Source: Frigoriglobus tundricola (lineage in GTDB: Bacteria; Planctomycetota; Planctomycetia; Gemmatales; Gemmataceae). From it: a stretch of DNA of 64,000 bases. Of the stretch, positions 37,023-45,147 are shown piece by piece. The notes under the pieces are model-generated. The model worked only from the letters and a program-made list of their open reading frames with translations, ran no database searches and was not told where the DNA came from. A program made the position numbers and the translations under genes. The stretch is from assembly GCF_013128195.2 (NCBI RefSeq), contig NZ_CP053452.2, positions 1,612,001-1,676,000 of the forward strand, in the 5' to 3' direction. Numbering within the stretch: position 1 is the stretch's first letter; every line of letters begins with the position of its first letter.

Positions 37023-37440
37023 GGGCGGCCTCCTCCGCGGTCGGGACCGGCCGCGCACCGGCCGGGGTGAGCGTCGGTTCGGGCTCGACCCGGACCGGTT
37101 CGAGCGGTTCCGCGTCCGCGGCGGCCGGAACGCCCAGCTCGCGCAGGTCCTGCCACTCGGACGAGTCGAGGGTCCGGCGGCGGCGGTACAGGCTCACGAA
37201 CAGGGCGAGGGCCACGCCGGCTTCGCACGCGGCGACGGCCAGGATGAACAACACGAACACCTGCCCTTGCAGGTTCGCGTGGTACCGGGCGAACGCGACG
37301 AAGTTGATCGCGACGCCCTGGAGCATCATCTCGGCGCACAGGAACATCGTGATCAGGTTGCGGCGGGTGAGGAACCCGACCAGACCGAGGCCGAACAGCG
37401 CCGCGGCCACCGCGAGGAAGTGCCACAGGGTAACGGTCAC
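37015..37440 (-). CDS. nuoK: NADH-quinone oxidoreductase subunit K
   Basis: This 141-aa, three-helix membrane subunit has the conserved glutamates in LCAEMMLQGVAINFVAF and AVAACEAGVALALFVSLYRR. The C-terminal ~40 residues are an acidic/proline-rich cytoplasmic extension (ELGVPAAADAEPLEPVRVEP), which is longer than usual (~100 aa total). The GTG start overlaps the nuoJ stop by 4 bp (GTGA). Confidence 0.96.
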   Translation of the reverse strand: MTVTLWHFLAVAAALFGLGLVGFLTRRNLITMFLCAEMMLQGVAINFVAFARYHANLQGQVFVLFILAVAACEAGVALALFVSLYRRRRTLDSSEWQDLRELGVPAAADAEPLEPVRVEPEPTLTPAGARPVPTAEEAARV

Positions 37441-38666
37441 TTGGCGACCCCCTTTTGAGTGCGGGAATCCCCCCCGGCCCCCGCCGGGTCGCGCTTGCTC
37501 TGGGCGATCGCGACCGCGCCGATCGTCGCGACGAGCAGGAGCGTGCCGGCCAGTTCGATCGCGAGCAGGTGTTCGGAGTACAGCACGAACCCCAGGTTGC
37601 GGACGTTGTCCGCGGGCAGGTCGCCGGTGCCGTACAGGATCGCGACCTCGTCGCGGAGCGCCCGGGCCTGGGCCTTCACCGAAGCCGTGTCCAGAGCGCC
37701 CGGCGGGGCCGGAAACGCTAGCTCGAGTCGCCGGACGGTGAAATTCGCGGTGCGCACCTTCGCCGCTTGCTTGAGCGCGTTTCGGGCCTGCGTGTCCTCC
37801 CGGAACAGCACCGCGGGCTCGCCCGGCTCGTCCGCTCGCGCGGGCCGGGCCGCCTTCATCTCCAGGCGCGTGCGGAGCGTGCCGTCGCTGGCGTTTTGCT
37901 CGACCTGCCCGACGACGTGCGCGACGTCGTTCATGATTTTCTCGAAGTATTCGACCCGCTTGGCCCGCTCGCTCGCGGTGGCCGGGGCGTCGTCGAGTTG
38001 GGCACCGGCGGCGTCGAGGCGGGTGACGACGTCGGCCAGCTTCGTTCGCTCCTCGGCGGCGAGGACCGGCGCGGGCAGCGGCGTCCCGCGTCGCACCGCG
38101 CCCGGCTCCACGGGCGCGTTCGCCTGACTCGTTTGGTAGAGCGAGAACAGCACCAGCCCGACGAACGCGAACCCGGCGAAGCTGCCGTACAGCGGTTCGC
38201 GGCTGCGGTCGTTCTCGTTCGACGCCGCGTCCGCGTGCGACAGCATCAGCACGAACAGGAACGTGACGATGATCGCCCCGGCGTAGATGATGATCGTCGC
38301 GGCCATCAGGAACGGGGCGGCGAGCAGGAGGAACAGGCCGCAGGTGCTGAGGATCACGAACGCGAAGGCAATGGCCCCGCGGGCCGGGTTCTTCTGAACG
38401 ACCAGCACGGTGCCGAAGACGAGCGCGCCGCCGGCGAACAGCCAGAACAGCACGGTGCCGAGCAGATCGGGGAGCGGGTTGCCGTAGGTGTTGTACACCC
38501 ACGCGCCGAACACGGCGGCCGCGGCGACCAGCGCCGCGATCCCTCCGGGGACGAACCGCCCGCGGGGCCGCGGCAGGAGCAGGACCAGCCCCACGATGCC
38601 GAGGACCGCCGCGAGGGCGAGTTGCCCGCCGGCTTCCTGCGTCTTGGTGAGAGCGAACAGGTTCAT
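37437..38666 (-). CDS. nuoJ: NADH-quinone oxidoreductase subunit J, greatly enlarged
   Basis: This protein has 409 aa, against roughly 165-200 in most bacteria. The core is clear: FWLFAGGALVFGTVLVVQKN, the pi-bulge helix LMAATIIIYAGAIIVTFLFV, and the final helix NLGFVLYSEHLLAIELAGTL followed by LLVATIGAVAIA. Two features are added. The first is an N-terminal pair of hydrophobic segments (~15-31 and ~41-58). The second is a soluble insertion of about 185 residues (~180-365; 37574..38129) between the fourth and fifth core helices, rich in Ala/Arg/Glu and probably helical. The frame is intact and coupled to nuoK. Confidence 0.93.
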   Translation of the reverse strand: MNLFALTKTQEAGGQLALAAVLGIVGLVLLLPRPRGRFVPGGIAALVAAAAVFGAWVYNTYGNPLPDLLGTVLFWLFAGGALVFGTVLVVQKNPARGAIAFAFVILSTCGLFLLLAAPFLMAATIIIYAGAIIVTFLFVLMLSHADAASNENDRSREPLYGSFAGFAFVGLVLFSLYQTSQANAPVEPGAVRRGTPLPAPVLAAEERTKLADVVTRLDAAGAQLDDAPATASERAKRVEYFEKIMNDVAHVVGQVEQNASDGTLRTRLEMKAARPARADEPGEPAVLFREDTQARNALKQAAKVRTANFTVRRLELAFPAPPGALDTASVKAQARALRDEVAILYGTGDLPADNVRNLGFVLYSEHLLAIELAGTLLLVATIGAVAIAQSKRDPAGAGGDSRTQKGVAK

Positions 38667-38820
38667 GCGCGGTTCGTGAAGTTTGTCACAAGGAAGACGA
38701 CAATGGTATATAAGGCGGGCGAGCAGTGTCAGCCGGTCGGTTGTGAAAAGTGGGCGAACGGTCGGTGGAATCCGGCGGGCGGGACCGCCGCACCGGCCGA
38801 CCCGAGCCGTTCGCCCCGGA

Positions 38821-39390
38821 TCACTGCCCCGGCGGCGCCTCGCTCGCCACGCTGAGCCGCCCCGCCTGCGTCCGCACGGGGTCGGTGCCGGCTTTCGTCG
38901 TCGCGTCGAAGACGCTGAGGAGCTTTTCCTTGTCGAACACCATCTGCTCGCGGCTCAGGCCGGTGAGGTCGCAGAGCGTGGTCAGTTCGATCGCGTCCAC
39001 GGGGCACGCTTCTTCGCACATGCCGCAGTAGATGCACCGCAGCTCGTCGATGACGAACGTTTCGGGGTACTTCTCGCGGCCGTCCCTTTGCCACTCGGCC
39101 GGGGCGGGGGCCGCGACGATGTCGATGCAGTGGGCCGGGCACGCGGTCGCGCACATGTAGCACGCGACGCACTTCACGCGCCCGGCGGCGTCGCGGTTGA
39201 GCCGGTGGACGCCGCGGTAGTTCGCGGGCATCTTCGGCTCCTGCTCCGGGTACTGCTCGGTGATCTTGCGACTCACCATGTGCCCGAGCGTGGTCTTCAG
39301 GCCGTCGAGGAGCGCGGGGATGTAGAGCTGTTCCCACAGCCCCAGCCGGGCCTCTTCCACCCATTCGACTTCGGATTCGGCGATCGGCAT
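38821..39390 (-). CDS. nuoI: NADH-quinone oxidoreductase subunit I (2x[4Fe-4S] ferredoxin)
   Basis: This 189-aa peripheral-arm subunit carries clusters N6a/N6b, with two CxxCxxCxxxCP motifs: CVACYMCATACP and CIYCGMCEEACP. The N-terminal amphipathic part is followed by PALLDGLKTTLGHMV, which is typical of NuoI. It passes electrons from NuoG to NuoB. The gene lies between nuoH and nuoJ as in most nuo operons. Confidence 0.97.
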   Translation of the reverse strand: MPIAESEVEWVEEARLGLWEQLYIPALLDGLKTTLGHMVSRKITEQYPEQEPKMPANYRGVHRLNRDAAGRVKCVACYMCATACPAHCIDIVAAPAPAEWQRDGREKYPETFVIDELRCIYCGMCEEACPVDAIELTTLCDLTGLSREQMVFDKEKLLSVFDATTKAGTDPVRTQAGRLSVASEAPPGQ

Positions 39391-39409
39391 GTCGGCTCCG
39401 CAGTGTCTT

Positions 39410-39590
39410 TCACCCCGAAGGGGTGGGACAACGTTGCCCGGGGCCGCGCCCCGGGTAAACGAGTAAACGGATCTGGCAGGCTGAACGCCCGAGACACGCT
39501 CGCCCGTTGCACCCCTTCAGGGTGCCAAATCAATCACACTCGACACCAGGGGGTGGCCCTGTGCTAACCGGTCCCACCCCTTCGGGGTGA
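39410..39590. repeat. Nested palindromic repeats in the nuoH-nuoI gap
   Basis: The outer arms at 39410..39429 and 39571..39590 are perfect 20-bp reverse complements, and each arm is itself a small hairpin (CACCCCGAAGGGGTG). Inside lie further palindromes: CCCGGGGCCGCGCCCCGGG near 39438, GCACCCCTTCAGGGTGC near 39510 and CACCAGGGGGTGG near 39544. The stretch fills almost the entire gap. Confidence 0.9.
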
Positions 39591-39607
39591 CAACGAATCG
39601 AGCAAAA

Positions 39608-40864
39608 CTACCGGGCGGCGTAAGTCACGCCCGCGGGCAGCCCCGGCGGCTGTTTCGCGACCGGACGCTTCGGGTTGGTGACCGTACCGCTGGCGCGGGC
39701 GCTCATCAGACCCGCGCCGAAGAACAGCAGGGCGTTCACCCCGGTCAGCACCACTAGCCCGGCCCCGAACTGCTTCACGAAGATCACGGCCACGAGGTTC
39801 AGGAGGGCCAGCGGGATCATGACCTTCCACGCCAGGTTCATGAGCTGGTCGAAGCGGAACCGGGGAATCGTCCAGCGCACGAATTGCGCGAAGACGCAGA
39901 GCCCGACCATCTTCGTGCACAGCACGAGGAGCTTCAGCACCGCGCCGAGGACCGGGTCCGTGACGAGCGATTCCAGCCCGAACAGGTTCCAGCCGCCCAG
40001 GAACAGGACCGACAGCATGAAGCTCGCGGTGACCAGGTGGACGTACTCCGTGAGGAGCATCAGGCCCAGTTTGAGCGAGCTGTATTCCGTGTGGTAGCCG
40101 CCGACGAGTTCCTGCTCGGCCTCCGGCAGGTCGAACGGGAGCCGGCTGCTCTCGGCGTAGGTGCTCGTCATGAACAGCAGGAGGGCGAGCGGCTGGAACA
40201 GCAGGAACCAGCCGTGCGAGAGCTGCCACGCGATGATCTTTTCCGGGTTCAGCGAGCCGACCACGATGAACACGCCCAGCACCGACATGCCGAGGGGGAT
40301 CTCGTAGCTGACGATCTGGGCGGAGCTCCGCAGCGAGCCCAGGAGCGAGTACTTGTTGTTCGCGCTCCAGCCGGCCAGGATCACGCCGTACACGGCCAGC
40401 GAGCCGAGGGCGAAAATGTAGAGCACGCCGATGTCCAGGCCCGGCGCGAGTACGAAGTTGAAGTGGCTGGCGTATTCCGCCTGTTGCGCCCCGAACGTCT
40501 CGACCGGCGACGGCCGGCCGGGCGCCGGTGCGACGAGCGGCACCGGGTCCGGGGCGGGCGTGGTCGCGCCGAACGGCACCACCGCCAGCGCCATGAGCGC
40601 GGTGCCGACGGCGACCGCCGGCGCGAGGAGGTAGAAGACCTTATCGACGTGGTCGGGGACCACTTCTTCCTTGAGGAAGAACTTGCCGCCGTCGGCGAGC
40701 GGCTGGAGCAGCCCGCCGGGGCCGACGCGGTTCGGGCCGATGCGGTCCTGCATCCAGGCCGAGATCTTGCGCTCGCCGAGCGTGAGGTAGCCGCACACGC
40801 CCAGCACGCCGCCGACGAGGCCGACGATGAGGATGGCGGTGTAGTAGGGGTCGAAGGTCGGCAT
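39608..40864 (-). CDS. nuoH: NADH-quinone oxidoreductase subunit H
   Basis: This is a 418-aa membrane subunit at the quinone site. LGERKISAWMQDRIGPNRVG, PLADGGKFFLKEE, DLPEAEQELVGGYHTEYSSL and RWTIPRFRFDQLM are all diagnostic. It is longer than the usual ~330 aa, owing to a Pro/Ala-rich periplasmic-loop insertion at ~75-120 (ATTPAPDPVPLVAPAPG) and a C-terminal extension. The ATG at 40864 was chosen over a longer frame that runs into the repeat-rich gap. Confidence 0.96.
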   Translation of the reverse strand: MPTFDPYYTAILIVGLVGGVLGVCGYLTLGERKISAWMQDRIGPNRVGPGGLLQPLADGGKFFLKEEVVPDHVDKVFYLLAPAVAVGTALMALAVVPFGATTPAPDPVPLVAPAPGRPSPVETFGAQQAEYASHFNFVLAPGLDIGVLYIFALGSLAVYGVILAGWSANNKYSLLGSLRSSAQIVSYEIPLGMSVLGVFIVVGSLNPEKIIAWQLSHGWFLLFQPLALLLFMTSTYAESSRLPFDLPEAEQELVGGYHTEYSSLKLGLMLLTEYVHLVTASFMLSVLFLGGWNLFGLESLVTDPVLGAVLKLLVLCTKMVGLCVFAQFVRWTIPRFRFDQLMNLAWKVMIPLALLNLVAVIFVKQFGAGLVVLTGVNALLFFGAGLMSARASGTVTNPKRPVAKQPPGLPAGVTYAAR

Positions 40865-40967
40865 GATACTCGTCTGTAGTAACGCGGGTCTTCGCTCACC
40901 CCGGTGAGACAACCGAAGCATAACCCCGGGAACGAATCTCGACACAGATCGCGTCGGGGGAACTCAA

Positions 40968-41120
40968 GACGACCCCGGCGAGCGGGGGGCGTAAGCCCCC
41001 CGAGGAATCCGACAACCGAAGCGTAACGCCGAGACCGAATCGCGTAACCCGGGGACGAATCTCGACACGTATCGCTCAGGGTCACTCGGGGGGCTTCCGC
41101 CCCCACTCGCCGAGGTCGTC
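40968..41120. repeat. Long inverted repeat in the nuoG-nuoH gap
   Basis: The arms are 40968..41004 and 41085..41120 (GACGACCCCGGCGAGCGGGG ... against its near complement ending GCCGAGGTCGTC). Each arm has its own small hairpin (GGGGGGCGTAAGCCCCCC; GGGGGGCTTCCGCCCCC). In addition, ACAACCGAAGC(A/G)TAAC and ACGAATCTCGACAC occur twice in direct orientation (about 40910..40945 and 41012..41067). Confidence 0.85.
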
Positions 41121-41123
41121 TCT

Positions 41124-42821
41124 TTACACACTCGCCGGTTGCGGGGTCGGCTTCGGCTCGGGGGTCAGCCCCGCGAAGTACGGGACCGCCTTCGCCAGTT
41201 CCGCCCGCACCGCGGCCGGTTGCACCAGCCCGCGGCGACCGAGCAGGTCGTGCGCCAGTTGCAACTCGCTCCGCGTTTCCACCGGCGGGCGGACGGCCCG
41301 GGCGAACGTCTGGATGTAGCCGGCGTGGTTCACGAACGTCCCGTCCTTCTCGAACCCGGTCGTCGCGGGGAGCACGTACTTCGCGGACGCCGTCACCACG
41401 GTCGGGAGGATGTCCTGGGCGACCAGGAGCGCGGGCGCCTTCCAGCTCGCGGGGACCAGTGCGTCGAGGTGCGCCGGGTCGGGGTACCCGCCGGCGAACC
41501 ACATCGCGGTGATCGCCTCACTGGCAACGGTCGCGAACGGGACCACCTCGCCCTGAAGGTGCTTCAGCACCTCCTCGATGCCGAGGCGGTTCGGGGCCTT
41601 CTCGGCGCGGACGGTGAACTTCACCGGTTCGACCGATTCGCCCTTGGCGTTCTTCGGGTACTTGTCGTCCTGGCCGATCACCGGGACCGGCCCCATGACG
41701 AGACGCACGCCCGGCGCGAGCGACTTGAAGTACGTGCCGAACAGGAACGCCTCTTCGACGGTCAGGAACGGCGACAGCACCGCGACGACGCCCGCCGCAT
41801 TCTCCTGTGCCGCAGTGGCGAACTCGGTGGCGAGCATCGGGACGAGCGAGGACCACACGACCGGCTTGAAGCGGCCGTCCGCCTTCGTCAGCGGGCGGAC
41901 GAACCGCTCGCCGGAGTTCGCGTGGTGGTACCCGTACCGCCCGTCGTCGCACATGAAGTGCCCCTGTGCCTTCGGGTTGTACCGGGCGCGGAGGCGGTAC
42001 ACGATGTCCTTGTTGGCGTCGACGTAGGTGCTGCACCCCGTCGAGCAGCGGTTGCACACGCCGTCGGTGGTCTTCAGGTACCAGACGCGCTGCTTGTAGA
42101 GGAAGTCCTTGCTGCCGAGCGCGCCGACCGGGCACAGGTCGACGACGTTCCCGGCGAGCTTGTTCTCCAGCGGCCGGCCGGGGAACACGTCGATCTCCTC
42201 GTGGTGGCCGCGGCCGACGACCTGGAGTTCCGCCGTGCCGGAGATCTCCCGCGTGAACCGGACGCACCGCGTACACATGATGCAGCGGTCGGTGAAGAGC
42301 GTGATCTTGCTGGACAGGGCCGGCTTGTTCGGCGGCGTGTTCTTCAGGTCCACCATCCGCGACTCCGACCGGCCGTAGCGGTACGAGAAGTCCTGGAGCT
42401 TGCACTCACCGGCCTTGTCGCACACCGGGCAGTCGAGCGGGTGGTTGATGAGCAGCCCTTCGAGCGTGTCGGCTTGCGCCTTCTTCGCGCGGTCGCCGAG
42501 GGCGGCGGTTTTCGTGTACGCGGGGTCGTACGGGAGCGCGGGCAGCCCCTTATCGCGCTTGTCGTACTCGCCGGTGACGATGACGGTGCCGTCCTTGACC
42601 GGCGTCTGGCAGCCGGGCAGCACCTTCGGCTGCATGGTCACCTTGCCGTCCTTCAGGTCGCCCATCTCGACGAGGCACATGCGGCAGGACGCGACGACGG
42701 ACAGCGCCTCGTGCCAGCAGTAGTGCGGCACGAACACGCCGGCGAGTTCGGCCGCCTGCACGCAGTTCAGCTTCTGGGTGCCGATCTCGACCGGCTTGTC
42801 GTTCACGTAAACGGTCGGCAT
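41124..42821 (-). CDS. nuoG: NADH-quinone oxidoreductase subunit G, compact form
   Basis: This 565-aa peripheral-arm subunit is shorter than E. coli NuoG (~900 aa). The N-terminal [2Fe-2S] ligands are in HYCWHEALSVVASCRMC and LPGCQTPV. An N5-type His/Cys set INHPLDCPVCDKAGEC, a [4Fe-4S] set DRCIMCTRCVRFTREISG with CPVGAL, and a further CNRCSTGCS set follow. The molybdopterin-like C-terminal domain is present only in part (VLPATTGFEKDGTFVNHAGY). ATG at 42821. All cluster ligands I would expect in the N-terminal half are present, so I read it as functional. Confidence 0.95.
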   Translation of the reverse strand: MPTVYVNDKPVEIGTQKLNCVQAAELAGVFVPHYCWHEALSVVASCRMCLVEMGDLKDGKVTMQPKVLPGCQTPVKDGTVIVTGEYDKRDKGLPALPYDPAYTKTAALGDRAKKAQADTLEGLLINHPLDCPVCDKAGECKLQDFSYRYGRSESRMVDLKNTPPNKPALSSKITLFTDRCIMCTRCVRFTREISGTAELQVVGRGHHEEIDVFPGRPLENKLAGNVVDLCPVGALGSKDFLYKQRVWYLKTTDGVCNRCSTGCSTYVDANKDIVYRLRARYNPKAQGHFMCDDGRYGYHHANSGERFVRPLTKADGRFKPVVWSSLVPMLATEFATAAQENAAGVVAVLSPFLTVEEAFLFGTYFKSLAPGVRLVMGPVPVIGQDDKYPKNAKGESVEPVKFTVRAEKAPNRLGIEEVLKHLQGEVVPFATVASEAITAMWFAGGYPDPAHLDALVPASWKAPALLVAQDILPTVVTASAKYVLPATTGFEKDGTFVNHAGYIQTFARAVRPPVETRSELQLAHDLLGRRGLVQPAAVRAELAKAVPYFAGLTPEPKPTPQPASV

Positions 42822-42842
42822 TTCTCGCTTCCGGAGAAAGAA

Positions 42843-42953
42843 CTCACCACAAAGCCACAAAGCGGGCACAAAGGGTCACACAGTTGAAAACTCGTTTTTT
42901 CGGCTGCTTTGTGGCCCTTCGTGTTGATCTTGGTGCCTGTGTGGTGAAACTCG
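42843..42953. repeat. CCACAAAG-type inverted repeat between nuoG and the lipoprotein gene
   Basis: CTCACCACAAAGCCACAAAG at 42843 faces GCTTTGTGGCC and GTGTGGTGAAACTC, which end at 42953. This family also occurs at 47222..47325, and the loop-side words (GTTGATCTT, GGTGCCT) are shared between the two copies. Confidence 0.85.
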
Positions 42954-42961
42954 GCTGCTCG

Positions 42962-43654
42962 TTACTTCCCGAGGCGCGTTTTCAGTTCCGCGGCGCTGAG
43001 CGTCTCGACGCCTTTCTGGCTGGCGACCAGTCCGCCGTCGGTGCGTGCCCGCGTTTCGTACGCCCAGACGCTTTCGCGAACCGTGGCCCCGGTGAGCGCG
43101 AGCGTCCCGTCCTTCACCCGATCCGCGGCGGGCGAGCTGCCCTTGGTGAGCGCCTGATGGATCTCCGACTGCGTCGGCATCGTTCCGCTGGCGCCGGACC
43201 GGTGCTCGATGAACACCCACACTTCCAGCATGTCGGCCGTCGTGACGGCAATCTTCGCGGCGCGGACCGGTGCTCCACCGTCGGGCGCGATCGCCGGCGG
43301 GCGGGCCGGCACCGGGTTCGGCTGGCGTGACACGGCTCGTGGCGGCGGTGCGACATCGGGAACCGGGGGGCTCGGTTGCCCGCTCGCGGCCGGTGCGGAC
43401 CGCTCGTCTTGTGTCGCGGGTGCCACCGAGGGCCGTTGCCCGATCGAAGAACCGTCTGCCGGGGCCTCTTTATGGAACCGCAGGTCCGTGAGCAAGTTGG
43501 TTTCGTCGGCCGTGGTGTCCTTTTTGTCTTTGACGCTCGCGGCCGGCGGTTGCGCTTTCGCGCCCTCGTCCCGCGCCGGCGGGGCGTTCTTTGCGGTCCG
43601 CTTCGCACAGCCGACACCGAGCCCCAGCGCCGCGATCAGCAGAACGGTCCGCAT
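42962..43654 (-). CDS. Lipoprotein of unknown function inside the nuo operon
   Basis: This protein (230 aa) has a lipoprotein signal ending in ALGLGVGC. A long Pro/Ala/Lys-rich, probably disordered segment follows (~20-130), then a compact C-terminal part (ADMLEVWVFIEHRSGASG to the end). I recognise no family. It lies between nuoF (51 bp upstream, same strand) and nuoG, so it should be co-transcribed with complex I. An envelope lipoprotein has no known role in NADH dehydrogenase. It may be an accessory factor or a passenger gene. Confidence 0.75.
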   Translation of the reverse strand: MRTVLLIAALGLGVGCAKRTAKNAPPARDEGAKAQPPAASVKDKKDTTADETNLLTDLRFHKEAPADGSSIGQRPSVAPATQDERSAPAASGQPSPPVPDVAPPPRAVSRQPNPVPARPPAIAPDGGAPVRAAKIAVTTADMLEVWVFIEHRSGASGTMPTQSEIHQALTKGSSPAADRVKDGTLALTGATVRESVWAYETRARTDGGLVASQKGVETLSAAELKTRLGK

Positions 43655-43704
43655 CGGTCGGTCCTCCCGGCTGTTTCTCAATCGGAGGGCGATCCGTGCG
43701 TGAA

Positions 43705-45072
43705 TCAGTGCGCGCCGGCCATTGCGAGTGACTTCGCGTACTTACTCTTGGCCCCGCTCTTGATCGCGGCCTCAAACTCCTCACGGAACTTGCGGATCGC
43801 GGTCTTCACCGGCCAGCCCGCGCCGTCGGCGAGGCCGCAGATGGTCGTCCCCGGCATGATGCCGATTCGGTCCGCGACGTCAACCAGCACGTCGAGGTCT
43901 TCCTTGCGGCCGAGCCCGCGCCGCAGGCGGTCGGTGATCTTCAGCATCCACCCGGTGCCCTCGCGGCACGGCGTACACTGGCCGCAGCTCTCGTGGCTGA
44001 AGAACTGGCAGGTGTTGTGCAGCACGTCGATCATGCTGGTCTGGTCGTCGATGACCGTGACCGCCGCGGTGCCGAGGCCGAGGCACTGCACGCGGCCGGG
44101 GCCGTTGAAGTCCAGCGGGATGTCGTACTCGGTGAGGTCACTGTCCTTGAGCTTCGTGTTGACGTTCAGGTAGCCCATGCTCAGGCCGCCGGGGTTCACG
44201 GCCTTCGCCTTGCGGCCCTTCCACACGCCGCCGCCGTGCTTCTCCACCAGCTCGCGAACGGTCACGCCCATCGGCAGTTCGACGCAGCACGGCTGTTCGA
44301 CGTGCCCGGCGATGGTGTAGAGCTTCGGCCCGTAGCTGCCGGCGTCGCGGGGGTTCTTCGGGTCGGGGGGGACGCCGAGCGACTGGAACCACTCCTTGCC
44401 GCGCTTCATGATCTGCGTGACGCAGGCCAGCGTTTCGACGTTGTTTACGATCGTCGGCTTGCGGAACGCACCCTCAATGGCCGGGAACGGCGGCTTGATC
44501 CGCGGCCACGCCCGCTTGCCTTCGAGCGACTCGATCAGGCCCGTTTCTTCGCCGCAGATGTACGCCCCGGCGCCGCGGTGCAGAACGATGTCGAGGTCGA
44601 AGCCGCTGCCGAGGATGTTCTTACCGAGCAGGCCGGCGGCGTACATCTCGGCCACGGCCGATTCGAGCGCGCGGAACGCGTCGCCGTACTCGTACCGGAC
44701 GTAGAAGAACGCCTTCTGGGACCGGATGGCGTAGCACGCCAGCATGATCCCTTCGAGCACCTGATGGGGGTCCTTCTCCATCAGGATGCGGTTGTTGTAC
44801 GTACACGGCTCGGACTCATCCGCGTTGACGCACAGGTAGATCGGCCCCGGGTGGTCCTTCGGGAGGAACGTCCACTTGAGCCCGCACGGGAACCCCGCGC
44901 CGCCGCGCCCGCGCAAACCCGAATCCTTCACCTGCGTGACGACGTCGATCGGCTTCAGCTCTTTCAGCGCCCGCTCGACGGTGGCGTACCCGCCATCGGC
45001 GCGGTAGCCCTCCAGCTTGCCGCTGTTGGGCTTGTTGATGCGGGCCAGGAGCACGGGTTCGTAGGTCGGCAT
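43705..45072 (-). CDS. nuoF: NADH-quinone oxidoreductase subunit F (NADH/FMN binding)
   Basis: This 455-aa subunit oxidises NADH through FMN. Motifs are GLRGRGGAGFPCGLKWTF (NADH/FMN loop), CVNADESEPCTYNNRILME, GAYICGEETGLIESLEG and the [4Fe-4S] N3 ligands in ESCGQCTPCREGTGWM with a later Cys near TTICGLADG. The ATG at 45072 begins the conserved PTYEPVLL segment. It sits directly behind the palindrome that follows nuoE. Confidence 0.97.
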   Translation of the reverse strand: MPTYEPVLLARINKPNSGKLEGYRADGGYATVERALKELKPIDVVTQVKDSGLRGRGGAGFPCGLKWTFLPKDHPGPIYLCVNADESEPCTYNNRILMEKDPHQVLEGIMLACYAIRSQKAFFYVRYEYGDAFRALESAVAEMYAAGLLGKNILGSGFDLDIVLHRGAGAYICGEETGLIESLEGKRAWPRIKPPFPAIEGAFRKPTIVNNVETLACVTQIMKRGKEWFQSLGVPPDPKNPRDAGSYGPKLYTIAGHVEQPCCVELPMGVTVRELVEKHGGGVWKGRKAKAVNPGGLSMGYLNVNTKLKDSDLTEYDIPLDFNGPGRVQCLGLGTAAVTVIDDQTSMIDVLHNTCQFFSHESCGQCTPCREGTGWMLKITDRLRRGLGRKEDLDVLVDVADRIGIMPGTTICGLADGAGWPVKTAIRKFREEFEAAIKSGAKSKYAKSLAMAGAH

Positions 45073-45083
45073 CTCGTCTTCTC

Positions 45084-45147
45084 GTAGGTCGGGCCGTGCC
45101 CGACGTCTTTTCTTCGCACCGCCGGCGTCGGGCACAGCCCGACCTAC
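45084..45147. repeat. Hairpin repeat between nuoE and nuoF
   Basis: GTAGGTCGGGCCGTGCCCGACG (45084..45105, arms quoted in part: GTAGGTCGGG and GTGCCCGACG) pairs with 45126..45147. There is only a short mismatch at the centre and a 20-nt loop. The right arm overlaps the nuoE stop codon (TAG at 45144..45146), so the repeat now supplies the end of the gene. Confidence 0.9.

Noticed and set aside
37015-38502. A 495-codon minus-strand frame ending in NuoK
   Set aside because: The first ~350 codons are a shadow of nuoJ. The real NuoK starts at the GTG at 37440, which overlaps the nuoJ stop.
41124-42821. NuoG as a truncated pseudogene
   Set aside because: All N-terminal cluster ligands are intact, the frame is open and the operon is otherwise complete. 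Compact NuoG is known in other bacteria.
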